NCBI GenBank assembly: GCA_036785325.1
Contig: JAXIVH010000002.1
Span: 6,603,924 to 6,667,923 of the forward strand
Reading direction: 5' to 3'
Source of the DNA: Urophycis tenuis
Lineage: Eukaryota > Chordata > Actinopteri > Gadiformes > Phycidae
Length of the DNA stretch: 64,000 bases
Positions 1 to 35,606 of this stretch are shown in pieces. The notes beneath the pieces are model-generated. The model did no database searches. It saw nothing but the letters and a program-made list of their open reading frames with translations, and was not told the DNA's origin. A program made the translations under genes and the position numbers. Position 1 is the first letter of the stretch; each line of letters begins with the position of its first letter.

Positions 1-520
1 CTAATCACACATAATCACGCGCACACCCAGTTATTTATGATCCCACCGACCTGCTCCGGGAGTAGTATGGAAAGTGACGTTATCGTTTGTTAATTGCGTG
101 CATTCGTGAAAGAAGACCTGCCGACCTTTGGCGTCAGGGCTAACGCGTGCCGGCGCGAGGGAACACCGGCAACCGTTTTTTTTTTTTTTTTTTCTCTCTG
201 GATGTAACAGCCGAAGCGGACACTCATGACGGGCGATGTCATGTCCTCCAACTGCCGTGACCGAACTTTCTGTTTTGTTCAAATTAACGGGGGCCCATTA
301 TGGGGGCTGTTGAGCAACGTTTTGCCATCGGGGTGAGATTATTGAGATAAGAATGATGAGTCTTGGCTGTCACTGCCACTCCCGTTCCTTCTCCCGTTCT
401 TGGAATCTAGACACCTCCCCCTCCCTTCCCCCCCCCTTCGCTCTCTCTCTCTCCCGCTGCCATATCTCCCTTATAGCTTAAAGGTGTGTTAATGTGTAGA
501 AAATCCAACCTGTAGGACCG

Positions 521-564
521 GTGTGAATTCCTTCTGGTCACATGCGACCAGAAGGAATTCACAC
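521..564. repeat. Perfect 19-bp inverted repeat with 6-nt spacer
   Basis: The left arm at 521-539 (GTGTGAATTCCTTCTGGTC) is the exact reverse complement of 546-564, separated by ACATGC. It would form a strong hairpin in DNA or in the myh14 pre-mRNA. Both arms contain GAATTC. No flanking duplication was seen. Confidence 0.9.
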
Positions 565-1039
565 ATCTGAATAAAAACGAATGCCAGTAACTCAGTGAGT
601 CCATTGTGGCGGACACCAGTCTTGTGTGCTGCTGCTGCTGCTGCTGAAGGAAGACCAGTTTAGCCAGACTCTTGCTTCTTTCTAACCAAATTACCGCGTG
701 TACCAACCGCAAACAAAGGGTTCACATAAGAAAACACCAAGAGTTCACAGACAGGTTCAGACTAAAAGGCGGTGGGGATAGTTGATGTTGGTCGAGGGTT
801 TTTGAAGGCAATGCTTGAATGGACCGTGCTTCACTAACACAAACAATATGTGGAAGAAGCAGGCTTTTGTCATTGGGGCCATGGCACTACTTGTTTTGCA
901 AGTTATGCTTTGTGCACACAAGTTTAATGGAAAGTAAAACACAACACCTTTCATCAGGTTTTGTTCAATACAAGGATCAATGTCATGATCCTCATGCCTT
1001 AAATGCTTAGTGACACAGGTTATGGTTTTATGTGACATT

Positions 1040-1080
1040 TGTTTGACAGACGCTTTTGTCCAAAGCAACCTGTGCTTTTG
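1040..1080 (-). repeat. SINE/LINE 3'-tail fragment (reverse)
   Basis: Contains CAGACGCTTTTGTCCAAAGC, the reverse complement of the fish repeat tail GCTTTGGATAAAAGCGTCTG seen elsewhere in the window. Only a tail fragment is recognisable. Confidence 0.55.
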
Positions 1081-1458
1081 ACGAGCATAATGAAACCCAA
1101 AAGTGCAAGAAGCATTAAGAAAAACAACTGCTTTTAAGCGCTGCCATAAAGAAAGGAGATCAAGACAGATAGAGGGATAGAGATAAGCAGCGAGAGATCA
1201 TTTTGTCAGATAACGTTTGGTGTTATTATTTGTGGCCAGGCCTAGACAAGATCCTATGTCAAGGACTTTGAGATGGCTGATGCTAAACATGACTGAAATG
1301 ATAACGGATGTGATTTCTCTCTGCCACACGGTGTCTATGTAACTTCACCTGAACACAAAGATCGCTTATTTGGTGGACGAACTGGTGTCAAAGCACATAT
1401 GCGAGTGGGTAAGTCTGTCTTCCCTCACTGTTTCCTTTCAATCTATTTCTCTTCACAG

Positions 1459-26721
<25,263 letters not shown>

Positions 26722-26741
26722 CACGCAAAATACACAGGGAT

Positions 26742-26795
<54 letters not shown>

Positions 26796-26988
26796 ACATA
26801 CATGAACATGAACATGCACTCACAGAAACAGGCATATATTGGTCCCCTCTTAGTCCTCTGCTACTCAGAGGCGGAGGGCGGGGTGGGGTGGGGTGGGTTT
26901 GCCACAGGTACACAGCGCATCACTATTTTTAGACCTTAGATGAAAAACACACATACCCTAACCCATGGTGCATACACGAGAAGTTATC

Positions 26989-27028
<40 letters not shown>

Positions 27029-27569
27029 CATACACACACACGCCCAGACGTAAACACATAAGACAGTTTGTGGTTCTTTCGCATATTGCCTGTGTTCAAA
27101 TGCACAGGCGTAGTTTCAAACGGCTCAGAGATGAAAAGCAGAGGTTGCCCAATGGACTTTCCGTGGTGACGCGAAAGCATGTCAATCGCAAGGATGTGTC
27201 ATTTGTTAAGAAATGCTAGACTCCCGTCCCCCTCCCTCCCTCCCTCCCTCCCTCAAGCTAGGTCATATCATATCAGCTGAGCCCCCTGCGGCGCTGCACA
27301 GAGCTTGAATGAGCAGCGAATGCTAACGGCTACCATCGCTCGTATCCGCTATTTCGGTATTTAAGCCATTTTTAAACGCAGCTCCTGGTCGTACCGCCTT
27401 GTTGTGGAGGAGCAGAACGGGAGAGTGACTAACCCCGCCCCCCCTCCCTCGAAGGGGTTTAGACAATCTGAATATGTTACAGAATAGCAAGCATGCCAAG
27501 GGAAAAGGTCAAAGGTCCACGCGTGAATAAGACCTCACCGACTCAAAACAAAAGGTATGTGTGTGCGTG

Positions 27570-27611
<42 letters not shown>

Positions 27612-29400
27612 CGTGTGTGTGTATGTCGAGGCTCGGCTCACAGAGTGCTTGTTGTTGAAATAACTTTTTAAAAACGTTTTCTAAATTGTGATTTGAACTC
27701 GACGCGATACAACCTAGCGCAAAGAACTATGAACGGTAGGAGCGAGCCGACGACATTTGACGGTGAGAAGGTGACAACAGTGAGCTCGGGTAACTCAGAG
27801 GGGCACTCCACAGCGTACGTGAATCTGAAGCAAAGCCAGCAACACCTCTACTCAGAAACATCAGGGACACGGCTGGCGCTGGATTGGCATCAATGTTACC
27901 TCACGTTGTTACCATCACAAGTCCAAATTATGTTTTTCATACCGTGTTGTCATAAGGATGTAAAGAAAACAAAAAAAAAGAAGAAAACGATACCGTCAAC
28001 GCAGAAAAAAAAACGGCCTACAGGCAGCCATGCTAAAGTGCACCGCCTGTATTCGGGTTGCGACAAATAATAGCGTAGAAATAGTATGTAGTTAGTTATT
28101 CAAGTAGCGTGTCCAAGTCATCTGCTTAACTTAAGTCTTAATATAATACTTCTTACAGGAATTGGAATTTTTGTTTTGTTTTTTGTCTGAATATGAACTT
28201 AAGTTATCGATTGCTGGTTGCGTTCGTTCAGTGTTTATTATCTGCATATCATGGTGGCTTGCGATGGGTTTCCTCTGGCGCTGAGGGCTGGTCCCCTTGA
28301 TGTACGGCCTCCTCAGCCTGGAAGTGTCTTGTGATGATTCCGGATGGCATTACAGGTGATTAGCTGGTCCGCTGGTGAATGGCTATCTGGTAATCAGGTG
28401 TTTTAGTGCTGTTCAACATATTGAGCATTCTCTTCTGGTTTATTTGCTGTATGTATTTTTGCTTACAGAACATACGGGAAAAAAAAAGTGGACTTTTACA
28501 TGTTGTGTACCATTGCAAAAACAACCTTAACTCTAGCCTGTGGAGAACTGTATAAATGTATCTTTTTACTCATAGGAAAAAAATGCTTTTTTGCTTCTTT
28601 TAAAGATTGTGGGGGGTCATTTTTAAGTCAATACATCCTGGTTTGTTTTAATCAAGTATCTTGTACATGTATTATTCATTTTTGTTGATAAACTGTATTC
28701 TATTCTATTAAAAAAAATGCTTTTTGTTTAACCAAATGGTGGGCGTATGGATGAGAAAAGGGACTTTGATTTGTTATAGATTTAGAGTAGTACCATTATA
28801 GATCTAGGTCAACGTAGACGACGTAGGCCGCTAGCATTCAGAGAACATTCTGGTTGTTTTCTTTCCCAAGCCTTTTACCCACAAATGCTGTTAAGAAAAT
28901 TGGACAATGGGATAACAAGAGTGTAATTGATATTACATTAGTATTGCACTGGTATCGACGTTGCATCTGACTACTGAAGGACAAGCAGACCTTTTTTTTT
29001 TTTTTTTTCAATTCTAACTGAAACATTAAATTAATTATCGATGCGTGTTGCGTTACATTAGACCGGCCCTCACTATTAATCTTGTTATTTTTACAGTTCT
29101 AAAAATAGACATTGTCTTTTTAAACCCTGGTTTTGAAGACATCTGAGCACTTTTCAAGTATGTTGTATTTATTATCCAGGAAATAAAGGTCTTTATTTGC
29201 ATTTTTTGTTAAAAATGTACATAGCATCCGTTTTGCCTGTATGACACAGCTTTAAGTAGGAGGCTCAGATACACGAGACATTGGACGGCTCACGTTTGTA
29301 GTACTACACATTTCTACGTCTACATACTGATGTTGGCTGATGTTTGCACCTTTATTTAAATTGGGAATAAAGCGGATAAAGGATGTGTAGCTTAGACCAA
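26722..29400 (+). other. myh14 3' UTR and poly(A) region
   Basis: About 2.6 kb without a convincing gene. It contains CA repeats (26742-26793, 26992-27025), GT repeats (27559-27622), a G/T-rich stretch, and AATAAA at 29182-29187 and 29366-29371. The second is followed by TG-rich DNA, as at real cleavage sites. A 126-codon open frame (27693-28070) opens with non-ATG codons and ends in A-rich Lys codons; I do not regard it as a gene. Confidence 0.5.
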
Positions 29401-30500
29401 AGGTGTTGTGTTGTTGTTTTTTATCAAACTGGGAATTAACATGAATAAATGGTTTAAATTAATTAATTTATTAATTATTTGCTGTATATTGCTAATTAGC
29501 TAAATGTCGTGTCTGGTAGTGAGGGTTTTCCTGATTTTGTTAATTTTTCTATTTTAGCGCCATGGTGCGAAATGTGCATTCATGTGTGCTCTGGTGTAAA
29601 TACACGCTGGAGGTAACTGCACAGCAGCAACTTCAAACATCACGATGAACATTAGCATAATGTTAATTATCACACCCATATTTTAAGATATTTCAAGCCA
29701 TGTTTTATTTCATATGTTATAATATCATCATCCCCAACATTAAAAACAGGACCATGCAAACATTATGAGTAAATTAGGTAAGGAATAGGATTGGCCATGA
29801 CTCGTAAACAATAACGCATGACCCTATGTCAATAATGTTAAACGTAAGCATGAGTTTGGGCAATATTTAACATATCTGAGACTCCTATAGAATAGTTTCC
29901 ATCCAACCTTTTTATGTTCACAAATCATTTGAACTGTCCGATCTGTCTTAATGGGGTCTCCTCCTAGTATGGTTTGATGCCAGCTTTCAGATATCAATGA
30001 TATTTATGGATTTACTTATCAATAATTTATTTAGATAGAACAGATTATCCGTTAAAAAAAGAAATAACTGGTGCTGATGCTATTGTGTTTAAGATGCCAA
30101 CATTATGAACCATGAATGTGGTCACTTTATCAGATGGTGTTGGTTTTTACTAATGTGTTTCATCTTTCAGGTGCATATCATACGCACGCTAATGTTATTT
30201 ATTGTATATATTTTTTACTGATGGCCATGTCAATATTAACATTTCACAGAATGCACAGTTGAACAATAAATAAATATTACATTAGATATTATAGATATTA
30301 TATTCTCACAATATGTAGCACAATTTACCTGGTGATATGATTTACCGTGGCAATGAATACAAATGTACACCTGTGGATCAATCAATATGACAAAAGGTAT
30401 TGTGTGTTAGCAATCAGCCATGTAAAGCCCCATGCTCCTTGTGGGATGGGTATAGAGATAACAAACTGGTTTTACTCACATTTGTGTGACTCAACCTCTG
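29401..30500. other. AT-rich intergenic DNA
   Basis: No exon-like segment was seen. TTTATT at 30198-30203 is an AATAAA on the - strand, about 300 bp past the stop of the - strand gene at 30501, and is its likely poly(A) signal. Confidence 0.5.
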
Positions 30501-32223
30501 TTACACAATTTCCGTGAACAGCCAGTCGTTCTCGAAGGGAGGGGTGAGGATGGCATGGTACTGGGGACTTTCAGCAGGAGCAGAGAATGACTGGGCCACA
30601 CCTTCAAAGTGTGTGCCTGTTTTGGCATTACACATTTCAAATGCACAGGAGCTCTCCTGTTGTGTGCATGGGTACGTGTTAACTGTTGAGTTGTTGCAAC
30701 GGTAAATGCTAAAGATTGAATGGGGATTTGATTGGTTGTCTATGTCTTGGTCTGAGACTGTTTTTTGGGGAAAGACTATCTCGCTTTCGCTGGCCAAAAG
30801 ACTTTGGGAGGGTCTCTGGTCATTGGTTAAATTGTTTAAAGTCAATCCCAGATCACTCTGACAATTATTACAACCGCCATATCTGTATTTACCTTTGATA
30901 CATTTCAGCTGCTCTGCCTCGGATCTACAATTATCATTGCTCTGGATCTGGAAGATCCCATGCTCCATGTAGGATTCGTGATTTATAGACGATGTGGTGA
31001 TGTCATCACAACACCCCTCGCCTTCCAACTCCGAGGAACCCTCTTGACATAGGCACACGTTTTCAAAAAACTCCTCCATGTTCACGCAGTCTTCTACGTC
31101 GTCCCTGTGGGGGACCTCGGTCTGGAGCAGCTCCATCATGTCTCGCCACTGATTCTCAACAGTGTCGTCCTTGTGGTCCTTCTGGAAGCAAGTGGAGATG
31201 TCCAGCATGGACTGGACGGAGAAGTCACAAGAGTCGAGGGACAGCGGAGAAAGATCTGGAGAGAAGGACGGCGAGGGGGAGAGGTCAAGGTCATCGTCCA
31301 GGTGAATGATGACATCAGAGTTTGAGCCAGATTTGAACTGTGGGTTGTCGATTTTGTCAGTTTCTTCGAGACTTGCCGTGTAGACACTATCTTCTGACAG
31401 ATGAATGCTGGTTCTTTGGGACGTCTTTTCAACAGTGTAACAGGCAGTCGGCAATGCTCCAGGTGTATGCTTGACCTTTGTATGTTCAGGGGAGTTCAAG
31501 AAGGAGATTACAGTTTGGTTTTCGTCTCCGATCCTACTTTGACGTGCCGGTCTTGGTGCTCTGTGCCCCTGGCTCTTTCCTCTCCAGGTGCAGGTGTTGC
31601 TCTGGGAGTTGGGAGGGTGTCCCCAGATATGCCTCGCCGCTGGCTGCCTCTTATTATTGACCTCTATTTCACTGGAGCCGTCAACCGAGTCAGAACCAAA
31701 CTTTGAAACCCGGTCAATGTCTCTTGATGTATTTGTAATGGGATCTTTGGCTGGTTCACAATCATCAGTGGCAGCTTTAACGGACGGCTCCGGTGCAGCG
31801 GGCTTCTGGGACGGTGAAGAGGGAGATGTGTTGTCCTCCTTCGTTAAAAGTAGAGCTGACGCTAGCCGCTGGTTAGCTGCCTCGATGTTCGTAAACTTCC
31901 TGTTGGGAGAGACAGGTGAGATCAATTGTTGGAGGTTTGGAGGTATTGTTGTGTTATTTTTGATTTGGAGGTTAACGATAACAAAATGAGACAATAGCAA
32001 TCACACATGTGCTAATTCATCCTGGTGATGCACACCTCTGTATCATGTTGTGCAGGAAGCGACGGTGGTTGACCTGTCGCTTGGATGGGCGGTTTTTGCG
32101 GGGTTTCTGTAGGGTCCTCATCATGTGACCAGCGGCAGATGTCACAAAAGTGAAGAGGTCACAGCCCCAGGGGACGGCCCGCTCCAAACCGGCTTCCAGG
32201 GCAAAACAATTGGACGGTCGCAT
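30501..32223 (-). CDS. Uncharacterised 528-aa protein with a KRQVNHRRFLH basic motif
   Basis: Two coding exons on the - strand: 32223-32036 and 31899-30501 (donor AG|GTGTGC, acceptor CCCAACAG), stop TAA at 30503-30501. The ATG at 32223 is the first in its exon. An acceptor-like CACATCAG lies just upstream, so there are 5' UTR exons or possibly more coding sequence further up. Near residues 47-85 is a basic helix-like block, KPRKNRPSKRQVNHRRFLH, running into NMIQRKFTNIEAANQRLASA. The remainder is Ser/Asp/Asn-rich and probably disordered, with an acidic HLDDDLDLSPSPSF patch and a hydrophobic end PPFENDWLF. The (K/R)x(V)(N/D)HR(K/R)(F/Y)L core recalls FAM181A/B. A similar block may occur in PRR19, but I am unsure of either link. 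No enzyme motif or membrane segment. Function unknown. Confidence 0.75.
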
Positions 32224-32852
32224 GACCACAAACAGGACTGGAGGGACTGATGTGGATGAATTAGTGAAATTAGTTATAGATATAAACAATGACTTATTTG
32301 GTTTTACAAGAAAAAAAAACACAATCATAGCATGGCGATGGATACAGTGCAGAGCTTTAAGTAAATAACAAAATTGTCCTTTAATTTCCAATCATTGATT
32401 TCCACTAGTTACAGGAAATCAATGCACCAATACATTAGTATAATTATATTTACCTGCTTGACGTAGAAAAAACACTTTTGAAGGGAGGTATAATTCAGAG
32501 CAAGAACTCAAGTAATTCAGAGAATGAACAGCACAAGGGACTGCAGGCTCTTGTTCAATGTTTGTTTTTTCATTTATATTTTGCATTTGTTTTTGCATTT
32601 AAAGAAGGAAAAATTAGATTTTGAACAATGCACGTCAAAATTCCACAGTGTAATAAGCTGGCACTGATTCTTGTCAATTAATTACTCACCCATTCAGAGA
32701 TTAAAGCAGTGATACATATGTAGAAAATCATGCTTACCTTAATAGTGCTCAGGTTGCTCTGTACCTCTACACCTCTGCATCTGCTGTGAAGCTTCACCCC
32801 AAGGTGAGTGAATTAGTGTAGAGAGGCGTGGTTTTGATTGTTCTGTGTGTGT

Positions 32853-32922
<70 letters not shown>

Positions 32923-34402
32923 ATGTGTGTGTGTGTGTCAGGGGTCTGTGTACGTAGATGTGTAAGTCATCTGACACACCACTGATGAACAAATGGATAG
33001 CGGCAGAGGAAGTGAGAGACTATGGGCTACATTCAAGATGGGAAGGGCCAATTATCAGAGAAGTCAACCGTTTGTGGAAGTGTGGACACACGTACACATT
33101 GTCTGCCACACTAAAGGCAGCTTGTTAAACACAAAGAGACACAGACACACATCGGTTAAGGCGGTTCACAAGCCCTTCATTGATCTGCTTAAACTCTGGC
33201 CCTAATTATCACATTCTCAGAACGAAGAGCCGGCATGGTTGCTAGTGGCATTAATTATCCTTACAGTTCTATGGAGCCTCCTCAGTTTTACATAACTATG
33301 CCTCTAAAGGAGTGAATAGGCTGGTCTCCTTCAACAGCCAAACCAGCGAAAGAAAGAGAGAGTGCAAGAAAGAAGAATGCAGCCCTAATTGTTTTTGTGC
33401 CACTGTTTTTTTAATTACATATCCTGCGATACTTCGATCTGTGCAGGCCCATATATTATCATGATACATATGACTCACCTACATATGCGTGCATATGTAT
33501 GTATCTTAACACAAATATTCTAACAGCTTCACTCATCTGTTCTTTCTCTAGCCCATAGGCTCTAGTGGTAGATGAGTATTAAATGTGCCTAGAAGTGTAA
33601 AGACCATGAGAAAGAGGTGCTGCACACACTGCAACAGGAGTGGCTGCTATTTATAGTCAGGACATGTGTTTCAGACCGGCAGACACCACCAGCATGAAGC
33701 TGTAGTCTGGTCTTTCTTTTTTACCCCTTGGGGTAGTTTATCATTGGTAAGTCACAAGCCATCATTCCATAGACAGAAAATGAAAATACCAAGGCTAACT
33801 ATACCCGTATCTACTCTGTGTTACTCCATACTAGACCATTTTAAAGTAAGGGTTCACATGTGGTGTTTTCTCACATTCTTCTTCAGTAGACTGATAAAGT
33901 CTTATCATACATTCTGCGGTACAGTGGGAGAACTTTGACCATGACAGAAGGCAAGAGAGTGGTCTCTGGCAGATCATACTGTCAGAGACTTTAGGTATCA
34001 GCCGGTCAAACTAACAGAAAACAGACCGTTTCTTTATGACTTGATGTTATTAGGAAGAGCCTGTTTTAAAGGTATGGTTTAATACGTTTTACTATTTAGA
34101 ACATGAAAAGACAATTCAGTTACCAATTTCTACAGAAACTCTGCCGAGCCTATGCTTATTGTACTGCTGTACCTCATGTGAATAGGTCGATCAGTGAACA
34201 AAACACGTCTTTAATGCTATTGCAGGAATACCGTCCTGGTCTATTGACAATCTTCAATGTGCCTCACAGCCAACGAAAACAAGGCTGTCTTGCTAAAACA
34301 GTGACACCCAGTGGCTGTACTGTGAACTAGCATAGCCAGCATTTACCAAGCAGAGCTTCTACTAATGACCAATCCCCCTGATTGTTCCACAGGAGTACAA
34401 CT
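32224..34402. other. Intergenic / 5' UTR region
   Basis: Lies between the divergent - strand gene and mpv17l. It must contain their first exons and promoters, but I could not fix them. It carries a (GT)n tract of about 90 bp (32845-32937). An acceptor (TTCCACAG) at 34392 implies an upstream non-coding mpv17l exon. Confidence 0.5.
32845..32937 (+). repeat. (GT)n microsatellite
   Basis: About 90 bp, nearly uninterrupted, intergenic. Confidence 0.95.
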
Positions 34403-35322
34403 ATGAGTCGAGCCTGGGCCTTGTTCAAGGCTCATCCATACTTCAGCAACGTGGTAGGATACACAACACTGTTTGCCTCTGCCGATGTCATACAGCAGAG
34501 CGTGCTGGGTGGCAGCCGGCCTGCGACTTTAGCCTCTAAATCGGGGGATTCACCGCAGCCTGACAGCCACACAGTTGGTATTGACTGGTCCCAGACAGCC
34601 AAAGTGGCACTTGTTGGGTTCTGTTTCCATGCCAACTTTAATTACCATTGGCTGAGGGGTCTTGAAAGGCTGCTGCCTGGGGGCGGGTTCCGCAAGATAA
34701 CACTGAAAGTGGGGTTGGATCAGCTTATTGCAGCCCCTGCAACCATCAGTGCCTTTTTCATAGGTGAGTGGGGTGCATGGGACAGTGGTGATGACATCAT
34801 TGTATTATGGATACACCATTGCTTTGAATAGCCATGTTTCTCTTCTGAGAGGTTAGGGTTGGCACTCGTTGACCTGAAAAGATTTTGTATTTTTTAATTA
34901 GGCCTAAGCGTACTAGAAAGAAAAGAAGACCCCCTGGAAGACTGGAGGGGCAAATTCTGGACTTCATACAAGGTAGCTGAAAAGGCTTTCTAATTAAGTA
35001 TATCCACATATATATTTTTATTTCACTGTGCAATGATACTCTTTTTCTGTGTGTATACCAGACTGGAGTGGTTTACTGGTCTACAATGCAGGTGAGATTG
35101 TCGGTTTTATTTATATTTTTCTACACAATCCACAATAATAAACATAAATAATCAAGTGTGCCATGTGTACTTTCTGTCTTTTGTACCTCACTTTCTCAGG
35201 CATTGAATTTTGCCTTGGTCCCTCCAGTGGCACGGACAGTGTTTGTTGGAGGCATCACCTTAGTTTGGACCGTTTTCTTGTGTCACTTCAGACAGCAACG
35301 GACAACAAGTACATCTCAGTGA
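34403..35322 (+). CDS. mpv17l: Mpv17-like protein (PXMP2/MPV17 family)
   Basis: Four coding exons: 34403-34763, 34902-34972, 35062-35091 (30 nt) and 35200-35322, giving 194 aa; human MPV17L has 196. The family comprises small multi-pass proteins of mitochondrial inner or peroxisomal membranes, linked to reactive-oxygen control. The matching core is FHANFNYHWLRGLERLLPGG (residues about 74-93), then DQLIAAPATISAFFIG, WRGKFWTSYK, TGVVYWSTMQ and ALNFALVPPVARTVFVGG. These give the usual four hydrophobic segments. The HANFNY...LERLLPG spacing favours MPV17L over MPV17 or MPV17L2. ATG 34403 follows an acceptor at 34392, so the 5' UTR is split. AATAAA lies at 35363-35368. The next gene, rpl18, starts about 240 bp downstream in the same direction. 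Human MPV17L lies near MYH11 on 16p13, so its place beside myh14 is notable. Confidence 0.9.
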
Positions 35323-35362
35323 ATTGTATTATACTTGACAAAGGAGCTTGTGATTTCAATTA

Positions 35363-35368
35363 AATAAA
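35363..35368 (+). terminator. mpv17l: mpv17l poly(A) signal AATAAA
   Basis: Canonical hexamer 41 bp after the stop codon. Confidence 0.75.
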
Positions 35369-35521
35369 AGCATTACAATTAAAAGTGAAGTGATGATATA
35401 CTATAATAAATAATATTAAATATTTTACATCATACATCACCTTACAATGCCTCTGGAAGCACTATCTCAAATTAGGAATACTACAACGTGACCCGTTGTT
35501 CCGGAAGCAAAAGCGAAATAA

Positions 35522-35606
35522 CCAATGAGAACCCCGTGATTACGGAGAATTGCTTATCGCGAGACCTCCGCTCTTCCTTCTCCCTTTTTGCTCCGAGTCC
35601 AAGATG
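35522..35606 (+). promoter_or_regulatory. rpl18: rpl18 core promoter: CCAAT, TCGCGAGA and 5'TOP tract
   Basis: CCAAT at 35523-35527, TATCGCGAGA at 35555-35564 (one mismatch to the TCTCGCGAGA element found at many housekeeping promoters and bound by BANP), and a pyrimidine tract CTCTTCCTTCTCCCTTTTT at 35571-35589, 15 bp before the ATG. Ribosomal protein genes start transcription inside such a tract, which puts the mRNA under mTOR/LARP1 translational control. No TATA box. The start site itself is inferred. Confidence 0.7.

Larger units (their letters stand above)
1..1458 (+). other. Intronic DNA of myh14 upstream of the first visible exon
   Basis: No coding exon was found here. It contains a T-run at about 176-194, a perfect 19-bp inverted repeat (521-564), a (GCT)n run at about 628-646 and a reverse-oriented SINE tail near 1045-1075. 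The exon expected upstream of DREDQSILCT (ending ...TAYRSMMQ in relatives) is not in the window. Confidence 0.6.

Noticed and set aside
27693..28070. 125-codon open frame downstream of myh14
   Set aside because: Starts at a non-ATG codon, ends in A-run lysines, has no family resemblance and lies in the probable 3' UTR.
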